Shown one piece after another: positions 15,584 through 23,288 of a DNA stretch of 23,288 bases. Position numbers and translations under genes: made by a program. The stretch's first letter is position 1; each line of letters starts with the position of its first letter. This DNA is from Gemmatimonadota bacterium (GTDB lineage Bacteria > Latescibacterota > UBA2968). Location of the stretch: NCBI GenBank assembly GCA_002714465.1, contig PAXL01000029.1:65379-88666 (forward strand), given 5' to 3'. The notes below the pieces were generated by a model that saw nothing but the letters and a program-made list of their open reading frames with translations, did not search any database and was not told the DNA's origin.

Positions 15584-18103
15584 TTACTTCCTTGCGATAT
15601 GGAGTGGTGCGCCGGGATGGAGGGGGAGGAGGATGTGCCAGTCGCGTGTATTGCGAAGGGAGAGGCGGAGTGACAGACTGGTATCATCTGAGTCGGTGAT
15701 CGTCGGGGTGACGCGTGGGCCGGGGCCGACATCGTAAACGACGAGGAAACGAGCAGACTTACCCCTGTTTCTGAGTATAGCCGTGTTGAAGTATTTCTTC
15801 GGGTCTTCTGCAATCTCGTACTGCGATCGCCAGCCCGGCGACTCGTATGTGATTAGTTCAGAGCATTCAGTAAGAATTGTGGCATAGACCGACCTGTCTC
15901 GTGAGCCCCACGATACGTTGAACGGCAATCCGATGCGGCCGCCTGTCCGGAAGTTCTCCAAGGGATAGAACGAGTGGTTCTGGTAGAGCTTCGTCTTTCG
16001 TGGCTCTGTGTGTTCGCTCACGGTGAAAGCACGTAGCGGGGCGTCGACCCGAGTGGCGTAGTCCTGTGTGCGTCCCCCTTCTATCTCGAGCAGATCGATC
16101 AGGATCGGCCATCCGTTTGGTTTGCGGATCAGTGTCACGGCCCTTCGCATGTGGTGTCCGTCCTTCAGGGTGAGCAGTTTCTCGATATATCGATGCGAAC
16201 CCTTCGTTTCGAACGACACAAGCTCGCTTGGCTCCTCCGAATAGCCGTTCTCTCCGTCGATTGTGACGGTCTGGTGACTCGGGGTCGCTTTAACCCATTG
16301 ATTGCCGGGGTGGTCGCATATGTACCCAAGGTCGGGGAAGACCTCCCAGTTGTGGGTGTACAACTGAAGATTGAGTGGGGCGGCGTGCCTGTGTATGCGA
16401 CACCCGTCCTCGCCCAGCACATAGACCTGTGTTGACGTCTTGCCCGAGCCAAAGCCGACACACGCTAGGTGTCGACCTTTGAAGTAGTGATTGATCGCCT
16501 TCGTAGTCGACTGCCTTCGTGGGCGTCGGGTGAGATCGGAGTTGTAGAGCGCGAACTCCGATGGAGGTCCAGGCTCACCGGGGATATGGATATCGAAACG
16601 TTCGCGGGCAATGTCGAACGATTCGACGGGGATCCCCCGGTAAACAAAAGTGTCATCAAGTGGGGGCGCAGTGCCCCACGGTGTCAGGATCTTCGAGAAG
16701 GCATCAAAGGCAGGTCGAAGCAGGCTTTTCTCGTAGAGATCATCGCTGCCGCGAAGCATCTCGGGGATTTGCCACAGATTCTCGCCAATCGGTTTGTGCC
16801 CGTAAAGTGGGGTCTCCCTGTGTGAGCCGTCCTCGTGGAACTGACCGCCCAGGATGGCGTGGAAGCCCTTTACTCCTTCGCGTGTCTCCCTGGCGTTTCT
16901 GTAGACTTGACCAAATGCGACTCGCGCAGCTCTGATGTTCCCCGCCTTGTTCGTGATGTACTCGTAAGCTCTCGTGTCCAGATACAGTTCGAGCAGGAAT
17001 CGTTGCTCGATATCACGCCGAACAACCGGGTCTATGGCTGACTTGGTGAGGTCGTAGGCCTGGAAGGTGGTAAGGAAAGCGTGTCCCGTCGTCGTCAACT
17101 CACGCGCGATGCGGCTCGATCCCCAGAGACCCGTGGCCACACGCGTACTGACGGTCGTAGTCTTCTCGTGGTTATATCCGAAGCTCCCGTCATACACACC
17201 GATGCAGGCGTTCCGTTTGAACACTGTCGGAATGCTGTCGGCATTGTCCACGGCGAAACCGGGATCGGCGTCGACGACATCCTGGAAGTAGCTCTGCAGG
17301 GGATACCCGTGGTAGACGTCAGCGAAACGTTGGAGAATCTCCCCGACTCGGTCGGCGTAGCGTGTCTCTCGAGTCAGCGCATATGCGCGGCCCAGTGAGT
17401 TCAGGCGTTCGATCGACCAGTTGATCCGGAGACTGCGGATGTTGCCGCTGAAAGAAACGTGGATTGGCTGGGCTACGAATCGCTCTGCCCTCTGTCCAAG
17501 CCTCCAGTCCTTTGTCTTGAGCTCAGCTTTGCGAACGTGAAACTTGTAGGCGAGTCCGAGGCGCGGCAGCAACAGTGTCGCGTTGTCCTGGTAGTCTGCG
17601 TTTGGGAATGTAGTTCTGCAGTATGGACAGGTCAGTCTTTCGGGGTCCCGCCAGTCCCAGTCCCAGAAGTAGTTGTTGATACCCTCTGGTGATTTGTTAT
17701 AAACGCAGTGAGGACAGAAGTTGCCGCCCGGATTCCATGGGCCCAAGTCGGGGATGAAGCTGTGAAAGAACCCGGGAGGGAGTGAAGCGACTGTGTCTGC
17801 ATCGTCGAGGATGCCGTCTCGATGTCTGCGGGCGGTCGCGTCGACTTTCGCGTTTTTCTGCAGGCGAGCGATCTGCTCACCCCGAATCAGGAGTGATGGT
17901 TCTGTCCTGCATTTACCCGCGAAGCGCCGTTTCCATCGTTCACGAGACGCACGAGATGCCTTCTCTTGGGGTGTCGCATAAGGGATCGCATCGATAGATG
18001 TGCCGGATTCGGTTAGGCCCATCCAAGTACGGAAGACACTTGTCTGTTTGGGGTTAAGGTCGCAGACGCGTTTATTGGGCAGCGGGAGGTAGCGTGGCCA
18101 CAT
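15584..18103 (-). CDS. Heparinase II/III-family polysaccharide lyase-like protein with two CPxC pairs
   Basis: An 839-aa protein. The middle part is an alpha-helical toroid of the Hep_II_III/alginate-lyase type (HEDGSHRETPLYGH at 423-436 corresponds to the active-site segment DGSxxExxxxYH). The C-terminal beta-sandwich shows IHRHAAPLNLQLYTHNWE (570-587) and SHQTVTIDG (609-617), typical of the family. Enzymes of this group cleave uronic-acid polysaccharides or oligosaccharides by beta-elimination. An additional N-terminal region holds C130-x2-C133 and C159-x2-C162 (FCPHC and TCPYC), which look like a zinc knuckle between helical parts. No signal peptide is present from this start, so it may be cytoplasmic or the true start may differ. 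It is the last gene of the leftward operon, 21 nt after the oxidoreductase. Confidence 0.75.
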   Translation of the reverse strand: MWPRYLPLPNKRVCDLNPKQTSVFRTWMGLTESGTSIDAIPYATPQEKASRASRERWKRRFAGKCRTEPSLLIRGEQIARLQKNAKVDATARRHRDGILDDADTVASLPPGFFHSFIPDLGPWNPGGNFCPHCVYNKSPEGINNYFWDWDWRDPERLTCPYCRTTFPNADYQDNATLLLPRLGLAYKFHVRKAELKTKDWRLGQRAERFVAQPIHVSFSGNIRSLRINWSIERLNSLGRAYALTRETRYADRVGEILQRFADVYHGYPLQSYFQDVVDADPGFAVDNADSIPTVFKRNACIGVYDGSFGYNHEKTTTVSTRVATGLWGSSRIARELTTTGHAFLTTFQAYDLTKSAIDPVVRRDIEQRFLLELYLDTRAYEYITNKAGNIRAARVAFGQVYRNARETREGVKGFHAILGGQFHEDGSHRETPLYGHKPIGENLWQIPEMLRGSDDLYEKSLLRPAFDAFSKILTPWGTAPPLDDTFVYRGIPVESFDIARERFDIHIPGEPGPPSEFALYNSDLTRRPRRQSTTKAINHYFKGRHLACVGFGSGKTSTQVYVLGEDGCRIHRHAAPLNLQLYTHNWEVFPDLGYICDHPGNQWVKATPSHQTVTIDGENGYSEEPSELVSFETKGSHRYIEKLLTLKDGHHMRRAVTLIRKPNGWPILIDLLEIEGGRTQDYATRVDAPLRAFTVSEHTEPRKTKLYQNHSFYPLENFRTGGRIGLPFNVSWGSRDRSVYATILTECSELITYESPGWRSQYEIAEDPKKYFNTAILRNRGKSARFLVVYDVGPGPRVTPTITDSDDTSLSLRLSLRNTRDWHILLPLHPGAPLHIARK

Positions 18104-18124
18104 TGGAGTCTCGTGTTCTTGGAG

Positions 18125-18994
18125 TCAGGCGATATTCGGTAGCTTGGTCTTCTTGCGGGATTTCTGGGATTTCTCCAGGGCTTCCAGCGCGGCGACGGGA
18201 GTCAGGATAGACTCGCGAGTTTCGTCGGTCTTGCCTGTTTTGAACGTGCGGCAGAACGAACGGATTCCAGTCAGGTATGTGTTGTCGTCGTATTTGATGA
18301 CGCGATCGATGCGGCCCTTCTCGCCCACGGCGGAGAGATGGAACGCGGGACGTCCTTCACTGATCAGATTTATCGTCGAGATGGCACCGCTCGACGAATA
18401 GAGGGTGGCGGTATGGTTGGTCTTGCCCCGGTGGAGTTCAGCGTGGGTGACATCCCAGCCAAGAAGGCGAACGACCATGTCGACCTGATGGATGCCATAG
18501 AAGAAGACGCCGCCGTGCTTGGATTTGATGTCACACGGCCCGGTCGAGACCACGGACTGGATCTTGCCGAGCTTCCTGGCATCTCTTGCGAAGTCAGCGA
18601 ATGCGGCCTGCTTCGGGAGGACCGAGAAGGATGTCACGGGAACGCGGAGATGTTTTGCGCGATCCAGGAATTCACGTCCTTCCCGGATGCGGTAACAGAA
18701 GGGCTTGTCGACGAAAAGCGGGATTTTTTTCTCGAGCAGGGGACGCACGGCCGGCAGGTGGAACCTAGCGTGTCGATGGTCGACGATGGCTGCATCGACG
18801 TTTCCGATCATGTCTGAAGGATCTGAAACGATCTCGGGGATTTGGCCTCGCTCCTGGGCGTCGCGTGCGTATGTCCGACTCTCTCCCCAGACGCTGACGA
18901 CCCGGAATCCGGGAACACGCTTCTCGATGTTCAGGGTCTTGGCGATCGCAACAGTGTGGCTGTTCTCGGCACCTACGATTCCAATATTGATCAT
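18125..18994 (-). CDS. Gfo/Idh/MocA family oxidoreductase
   Basis: A 289-aa NAD(P)-dependent sugar oxidoreductase. The Rossmann start is INIGIVGAENSHT (2-14), DKPF (96-99) supplies the conserved catalytic lysine K97 of the EKP-type motif, and GIHQVD (167-172) carries the His/Asp of the sugar site (H169, D172). The protein is shorter than the usual 330-400 aa of the family, and the C-terminus ends in a basic tail (SQKSRKKTK). The ATG at 18994 has GAGG at about 5 nt. It sits between an enolase-superfamily gene and the heparinase-like gene, so it probably oxidises a sugar or sugar acid released by them. Substrate unknown. Confidence 0.85.
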   Translation of the reverse strand: MINIGIVGAENSHTVAIAKTLNIEKRVPGFRVVSVWGESRTYARDAQERGQIPEIVSDPSDMIGNVDAAIVDHRHARFHLPAVRPLLEKKIPLFVDKPFCYRIREGREFLDRAKHLRVPVTSFSVLPKQAAFADFARDARKLGKIQSVVSTGPCDIKSKHGGVFFYGIHQVDMVVRLLGWDVTHAELHRGKTNHTATLYSSSGAISTINLISEGRPAFHLSAVGEKGRIDRVIKYDDNTYLTGIRSFCRTFKTGKTDETRESILTPVAALEALEKSQKSRKKTKLPNIA

Positions 18995-19024
18995 GGTGAC
19001 CTCAGTCTGTGGGATTCCAACACG

Positions 19025-20281
19025 TCAGCTCCAGAGTCGGTCGTTGACGTGTTCGCCGTCCCATTCGGGCGTTGGTTCGAAATACCCCGGGCAGTCCGGG
19101 TCGATGTGCGTCTTGATCGCTTCTTCGTTCAAATCAATACCCAACCCCGGTGTTTCGGGGACGTCAATGTAGCCATTCTGCACGATGGGATTCGAGATCC
19201 CTGTGACAAGGTCGTTCCACTCTGGGTAGTCGATCGCGTGACACTCGAGTGCTAAGAAGTTTTCGGTCGCCGCGGCACAGTGCACGCTCGCCATCTGAGC
19301 GACTGGTGTCGCGGCCATGTGCATAGCCATCGCGATCCCGTGCTCCTGCGCGTAATCACCGATCCTCTTCGTCTCGGTAATCCCGCCGGATGTCGCGAGG
19401 TCGGGATGGATGATGCCCACGGCGCGGTTCTCGATCAGGTCTTTGAAGCCCTCCTTCAGGTAGATGTCCTCACCGGTGCAGATCGGTGTGTCACACGCAT
19501 TCGTCAGGCGCACATACTGATCGGTGAACTGCCAGGGCACCATGTCCTCATACCACGCAAGGTTGAAACGGTCGAGCTTCTTGCCCAGCTTGATGCACGA
19601 TTCGATGCCGATGTGACCGAAATGATCTGACGCAAGAGGAATCTCGTATCCGATTGTGTTGCGTACCCTCTCGACATAGTCGACCAGCCAGTCGCAACCC
19701 TTCTCCGTGATGTGGATGCCCGTAAAGGGGTGCATCACATTGTTGGTCTCGAGCATGCCTGCCGGTGCCGATACGGCTCCGTCTACGCTTCGAAGAAGCC
19801 GGAGCCCGATGTCCATCTTCAGGAAGGTGAATCCGCTCTCCATTCGCTTCTTGAGACGGTCGCCCATCTCGGCGGCATCCTGAGTCGAGTCCGTGTCGCA
19901 GTAAATGCGGACTTTGTCTCGGAACTTCCCACCCACGAGCTGATAGGCCGGAACGCCATAGGCCTTGCCTGCCAGATCCATCAGTGCCATTTCAACGGCG
20001 CACACACCACCGCCCTGCCGCGCGTGCCCACCGAACTGTTTGATCTTGCGGAATACCTGATCTACGTTGCACGGGTTCTCGCCTACGATGACACGTTTGA
20101 GTATCAAGGCATAGGCAAAGCTCGCACCGTCTCGGATCTCGCCCAGACCGTAGATGCCTTGGTTAGTGTCCAGACGGATCAGGTTGCTGGATCGCATCGG
20201 GACATTCTTGAGTCGCACGATACGCATGTCGGTGATCCGTAGGTCTGATGGGCGGGATGCTGTGTTGTTCGGTTCTTGCAT
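19025..20281 (-). CDS. Mandelate racemase/muconate lactonizing enzyme family dehydratase, unusual K-x-D subgroup
   Basis: A 418-aa enolase-superfamily protein with an N-terminal capping domain (about 15-130) and a TIM barrel. Probable Mg2+ ligands are D219 (ASDHFG), E245 (WYEDM) and E271 (TGEDI). The D294 (HPDLATSGG) and H321 (AMHMAATP) pair would be the His-Asp acid/base dyad. On the second barrel strand the usual KxK reads LKMDIG: only K155 is present, with Asp at 157. About 35 residues (160-195) are inserted after this strand, including HPFTGIHITEKG. The ATG at 20281 follows AGGAGA at 5-6 nt. The family dehydrates or epimerises sugar acids, and the neighbours suggest a uronic- or aldonic-acid substrate. 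This subgroup is, to my knowledge, without assigned function. Confidence 0.85.
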   Translation of the reverse strand: MQEPNNTASRPSDLRITDMRIVRLKNVPMRSSNLIRLDTNQGIYGLGEIRDGASFAYALILKRVIVGENPCNVDQVFRKIKQFGGHARQGGGVCAVEMALMDLAGKAYGVPAYQLVGGKFRDKVRIYCDTDSTQDAAEMGDRLKKRMESGFTFLKMDIGLRLLRSVDGAVSAPAGMLETNNVMHPFTGIHITEKGCDWLVDYVERVRNTIGYEIPLASDHFGHIGIESCIKLGKKLDRFNLAWYEDMVPWQFTDQYVRLTNACDTPICTGEDIYLKEGFKDLIENRAVGIIHPDLATSGGITETKRIGDYAQEHGIAMAMHMAATPVAQMASVHCAAATENFLALECHAIDYPEWNDLVTGISNPIVQNGYIDVPETPGLGIDLNEEAIKTHIDPDCPGYFEPTPEWDGEHVNDRLWS

Positions 20282-20382
20282 TTTATCTCCTGTGTGTCGG
20301 TCGACCTCCCCCTGTCGACGAGAGAGTCGACTTCCCTCTCACAGAGAAGAGTGCTGTTCCCGAAGGGAACCAAGAGAGATCG
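20282..20382. promoter_or_regulatory. Intergenic inverted repeats between enolase and RraA-like genes
   Basis: 101 bp containing a perfect hairpin GTTCCC-GAA-GGGAAC (20356-20370) and three GTCGAC palindromes within about 30 bp near 20298-20334, the last inside GAGAG...CTCTC. There is no T-run, so it is not a standard terminator. It could stabilise or process the polycistronic mRNA, or bind a regulator. The ribosome binding site of the enolase gene lies at its left edge. Confidence 0.3.
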
Positions 20383-21216
20383 CTACTCCAATCCCTCGGT
20401 CTTGAGGTCGTGGGTCTTAGACCACTTCGCAAAGTCCTCTTCCATTAGATCCGACCACTTCCGGTCGACCTCGCCAGGCGTGTAAACCCCTTCGCGGATT
20501 CGCAACTGACCGAAGTAGTCTCGTAACCGGACATTTTCGCTGCGTTCTACAATATTCTTGGCGAGATGTGGCGGGATGAAGGTCACGCCTGTCGGAGTCC
20601 CCAGGACGACATCGCCGGGGAGACAGGTTGCAGCTCCTATTCGGATAGGGACGTTGATTTCGGGCAGACAGACTTCTTGGATGGGCGTCGGGTCAAGACC
20701 CTTTATGAAGCCGTTGAAGTTCCCGAGTTCGACGACTCGCTGGTAGTCACGCATACCGCCATCGACGACCATGCCGCCGGTGCCCTTCGTGTTGGCTGCA
20801 ATCGCGGTGGAGAGGTTGTCGCCGACGAAGGTTCCCCAGACGATTTTCCCGAACAGGTCAACGACGATCACGTCACCTTCGACCAGTGTATCGATTGCCC
20901 AGGAGTTCTGGCCGCCGACACGGCCTTCCTTCTTGCCTGTTTCCTCGATGACGGCGTTAAGATCGGGACGCGTCGGGACATAGCGGCAGGTCACCGCGCG
21001 CCCGACGAGGATCTCGTCCGGATGCAGGATCTGCCAATTGCCCTCAAACTGGAGCTTGTAATCGTTCGAGTTCAGTACACCCCAGGCTTCCTCGCTTGTC
21101 ACACGTTTCATCCGTCTGATGATGTCGTCCGGAACCTTCGGTCGACCATCGGGGAAGCGGTCGTACGGATTTTCAGGTGTCAGGTCGATGATTTTCTGTT
21201 TGTCATTCCAGTTCAA
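20383..21216 (-). CDS. RraA-like / HMG-aldolase-fold protein
   Basis: A 277-aa protein with the central RraA-like fold: GDNLSTAIAANTKGTGG (132-148) and VDGGMRDYQ (151-159), which holds the conserved Arg-Asp pair of RraA-like aldolases such as 4-hydroxy-4-methyl-2-oxoglutarate aldolase and oxaloacetate decarboxylase. It is longer than RraA itself (about 160 aa), with extra N- and C-terminal parts. The frame is open to an ATG at 21252, but GGAGG lies 5 nt before a TTG at 21216, so that is the chosen start. Given the dehydratase neighbours, cleavage or decarboxylation of a 2-keto acid from a sugar-acid pathway is more likely than inhibition of RNase E. The exact reaction is unknown. Confidence 0.8.
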   Translation of the reverse strand: MNWNDKQKIIDLTPENPYDRFPDGRPKVPDDIIRRMKRVTSEEAWGVLNSNDYKLQFEGNWQILHPDEILVGRAVTCRYVPTRPDLNAVIEETGKKEGRVGGQNSWAIDTLVEGDVIVVDLFGKIVWGTFVGDNLSTAIAANTKGTGGMVVDGGMRDYQRVVELGNFNGFIKGLDPTPIQEVCLPEINVPIRIGAATCLPGDVVLGTPTGVTFIPPHLAKNIVERSENVRLRDYFGQLRIREGVYTPGEVDRKWSDLMEEDFAKWSKTHDLKTEGLE

Positions 21217-21251
21217 GAGAACCTCCAAAGGCGATGGAACCACACAGAACA

Positions 21252-21294
21252 CCCCTCGACTTCGCTCAGAGCAGGGCTCCGGACACGGAGGGGA
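21252..21294. repeat. REP-like imperfect palindromic element (single copy here)
   Basis: The segment contains CCTCGACTTCGCTCAG, similar to a short palindromic repeat core often seen in intergenic regions of environmental genomes. It folds: GCTC-A-GAGC (21264-21272), CTCCG-GACA-CGGAG (21277-21290), and an alternative outer pairing CCCCTC with GAGGGG. It sits between the mannonate-dehydratase-like gene and the RraA-like gene. Only one copy is in this window, so the repeat status is inferred from structure and familiarity. Confidence 0.45.
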
Positions 21295-21456
21295 CGCAGC
21301 TCGACGATTGAGGCGACCCTGATAGTTCGATTGTCCGGACAGACTGTGAAACGCGCGGGCTCTGCCCGAAAAAGCCGTGTCGCGCTAAGCTTGTCACCGA
21401 ATCTTCATGGTGACGTCAGGAACCACTCAGTCGACGCCTCGTGATGCGTGACGGAA

Positions 21457-22656
21457 TCAGGGGCGCATGGGAGAGCCATCGGGGGATCGGGTTTGGGTCC
21501 ATTCGATGACGGGGTTTGTGCACGGATGCTGGGCGGCCAGTTTCTCATTGATGTCGATGCCTAGGCCGGGTTGCTCGTTCGGATACATGTAACCTTTTCG
21601 GACCTCGGGGAGACCGGGGAAGATCTCGTAGCATAGGTCGTTGAAACGGCACCATTCTTGGATTCCGAAGTTCGGAGCCCAGAGATCGAGATGCAGGTTC
21701 GCCGCGTGGCCAACCGGGGATGTGTCGCCGGGACCGTGCCAGGCGGTCCGGACATTGTATATGTTTGCGAAGGCCGCGACGTGTCGGGCGGGTGTGATGC
21801 CGCCCATCTGGCTGACGTGCATTCTGATGAAGTCGATCAGTCGTCCTTCGATTAGCGGTGTCCACTCAAGTGGGTGGTTGAAGAGTTCGCCCATTGCAAG
21901 TGGGGTAGCGCACTGCTGACGTATGTTATCGAACCACTTGATGTCTTCAGGGGCGAGTGCGTCTTCAAGAAAGAACAGCTTGAAGGGTTCGACGTCTTTG
22001 GCGAACTGCAGGGCATCGATCGGACGGAGCCGCTCGTGTATGTCGTGCAGAAGCTCGATCTCCGGGCCAACCTCCGTCCGAACGTGCTCGATCATCTCTG
22101 TCATCAGTCGCAAGTATTCGCGCGGATGGTAGTAGGCTCCGTCCGGTGCGCCATCGGGCTTCTGGATCGTGCTCGACTGGCCGCCATACCCTCCCATCTG
22201 GATTCGAATATGGCGGTAGCCCTTCTCCATATACTTCCGGACATTATCGACGACCTCGTGCTTGTCCTTGCCACTTGCGTGCGCATACGTGTCCGCAGCT
22301 TCACGGCACTTGCCGCCGAGCAGCTGGTAGACAGGCATCCCCGCTCGCTTGCCCTTGATGTCCCACAGTGCCTGATCTACGCCTGAGATCGCGTTGTTGA
22401 GCACTGGTCCGTTCCGCCAGTAGCTGTTGACGGACGACATCTGCCAGGTCTCTTCGATCCGGTCTACGTCACGCCCGATCAGAAACGGCTTGAGGTGCTC
22501 TTCGATGGCGGTGACGACTGCGTTAAAGCGTTGTGTGAAGGTCGCGCAGCCGAGTCCGTAGAGCCCGTCGTCAGAGGTTGTGACCTTGACGATGATCAGT
22601 CTGGAGCCGGCAGGTTGTGTCAGGATAGTCTTGATATCTTTGATTGTGACGGGCAT
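21457..22656 (-). CDS. Enolase superfamily, D-mannonate dehydratase (ManD/RspA) subgroup
   Basis: A 399-aa protein that fits the ManD subgroup across its whole length: RDVDRIEETWQ (62-72), SYWRNGPV (78-85), AISGVDQALWDIKGK (89-103), YQLLGGK (110-116), YRHIRIQ (147-153), LLHDIHERL (202-210) with D205 and H207, LEDA (E231), GELFN (E257) and WHGPGD (306-311) with H307. ManD enzymes convert D-mannonate to 2-keto-3-deoxy-D-gluconate in glucuronate breakdown, and some members prefer D-gluconate. The Pro after HG matches, as I recall, the low-efficiency class rather than the efficient class that has Ala, so the in vivo substrate may be different. The ATG at 22656 has only a weak ribosome binding site. 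It lies about 50 nt after the flavoprotein gene and probably in one operon with the genes that follow. Confidence 0.85.
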   Translation of the reverse strand: MPVTIKDIKTILTQPAGSRLIIVKVTTSDDGLYGLGCATFTQRFNAVVTAIEEHLKPFLIGRDVDRIEETWQMSSVNSYWRNGPVLNNAISGVDQALWDIKGKRAGMPVYQLLGGKCREAADTYAHASGKDKHEVVDNVRKYMEKGYRHIRIQMGGYGGQSSTIQKPDGAPDGAYYHPREYLRLMTEMIEHVRTEVGPEIELLHDIHERLRPIDALQFAKDVEPFKLFFLEDALAPEDIKWFDNIRQQCATPLAMGELFNHPLEWTPLIEGRLIDFIRMHVSQMGGITPARHVAAFANIYNVRTAWHGPGDTSPVGHAANLHLDLWAPNFGIQEWCRFNDLCYEIFPGLPEVRKGYMYPNEQPGLGIDINEKLAAQHPCTNPVIEWTQTRSPDGSPMRP

Positions 22657-22705
22657 GTGTGCTGAGCCTGGTTATGTGAAGCCCCGGTCAGGAGCATTTT
22701 CTCGT

Positions 22706-23288
22706 TCAATGCGTCGGGCGTATCACACCCTCTTTCTGCAGGATGCTTGCAGCTATCGGATAGGTTGTTCCGTGCATAGCGTAGACGACTAGTCCGATTC
22801 CCTCTGCAAGATAGCCTCCCGGATACAGGTTCGCGACATCGATCGATTCATAGCTGTGTGGGTGTACTCGCATCTGTCTGACCTGGAACCGATAGTCGTC
22901 GTATTTGTCGACAAGCTGGATGTCCGGGAAGCCTTCGAAGAGACTGTAATCTGCGACCCCGCCGATTTCCACGATCACGTGATCGACCTGGATTGTAGTG
23001 GTCCCAACTTTGGATGACAGATGAAGTGTGCCGTCAGGATCTATCCGAGTGATGGTCGTCTCGTATCGACAGTCAAACCGGGGTGAAGCCTCCTCCATGA
23101 TCTGTGCGATCCGGGCATAGTATGGCAGATACAGACTGTCCCGAATGAGGGGAGCGTGCTGGGACTCCGGTTGACGCTGCACATACGTGACGTATCGGCC
23201 CGCATCGTGAAGCTCGGTCGCCGCCCAGTCAGCTGATCGTCCACCACCAACGACGACGACGCGCTCCCCAGGAAAATCGTCCGGTGTG
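22706..23288 (-). CDS. NAD(P)/FAD-binding flavoprotein oxidoreductase, C-terminal part (runs off window)
   Basis: The last about 194 codons of a gene whose start lies beyond the right edge. The first visible residues read FPGERVVVVGGGRSADWAA, a Rossmann nucleotide-binding beta-alpha unit (VGGGxSA) typical of the NAD(P)H domain in flavin monooxygenases and thioredoxin-reductase-like proteins. Further on, VDHVIVEIGG and the end segment YPGGYLAEGIGLVVYAMHGT fit the C-terminal FAD-contacting region. A GTG at 23182 could be mistaken for a start, but the frame and conserved domain clearly continue upstream of it. The reaction is unknown. It is the most upstream visible gene of the leftward sugar-acid operon. 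Confidence 0.7.
   Translation of the reverse strand, partial: TPDDFPGERVVVVGGGRSADWAATELHDAGRYVTYVQRQPESQHAPLIRDSLYLPYYARIAQIMEEASPRFDCRYETTITRIDPDGTLHLSSKVGTTTIQVDHVIVEIGGVADYSLFEGFPDIQLVDKYDDYRFQVRQMRVHPHSYESIDVANLYPGGYLAEGIGLVVYAMHGTTYPIAASILQKEGVIRPTH

Noticed and set aside
23041..23250. Alternative leftward ORF overlapping the flavoprotein end
   Set aside because: It is in another frame from the conserved Rossmann domain, so it is a shadow.

Overview
The window reads as a chromosomal segment of an uncultured, free-living heterotrophic bacterium with mid-50s % GC (estimated by eye) and frequent GTG/TTG starts. The gene content (phytanoyl-CoA-type dioxygenases, enolase-superfamily dehydratases, an RraA-like protein, a Gfo/Idh/MocA oxidoreductase, a large heparinase II/III-like protein, a CBM9-like secreted protein and a TMTC-like membrane TPR protein) resembles marine or soil sugar-degrading lineages such as Latescibacterota or Planctomycetota. 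That placement is inference: there is no rRNA or other phylogenetic marker here. I saw no tRNA, rRNA, CRISPR array, insertion sequence or phage module.

Left part (168-9315). A leftward dioxygenase diverges from a rightward catabolic run: RuBisCO-like protein, nucleoside-hydrolase-fold protein, MFS transporter, DUF1537 sugar-acid kinase and an NAD-dependent oxidoisomerase. The last two closely resemble OiaK and ApnO. With the RuBisCO-like protein they make the core of the described D-apionate pathway: D-apionate to 3-oxo-isoapionate (ApnO), to its 4-phosphate (OiaK), then C-C bond cleavage by a RuBisCO-like enzyme (OiaX or OiaT type). The oxidoisomerase gene runs directly into birA and coaX, two housekeeping cofactor genes. 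A short relic of a second dioxygenase gene lies between the transporter and the kinase.

Middle (9316-15434). After a 415-bp gap ending in a strong sigma70-like promoter come a xylose-isomerase-like TIM-barrel protein, a GH4 glycosidase, a secreted CBM9-like protein, a membrane TPR protein of the TMTC type and a small stand-alone family-X nucleotidyltransferase. The last four are tightly packed or overlapping.

Right part (15584-23288, all leftward, convergent with the middle). In transcription order: a flavoprotein cut by the window edge, a mannonate-dehydratase-subgroup enolase, an RraA-like protein, a second and unusual enolase-superfamily protein, a Gfo/Idh/MocA oxidoreductase and a heparinase II/III-like protein with two CPxC pairs. 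This looks like a uronate/oligouronide catabolic operon.

Taken together, the sugar-acid pathways suggest use of plant or seagrass-type polysaccharides, since apiose occurs in rhamnogalacturonan-II and apiogalacturonan. The link between the left and right halves is inference.
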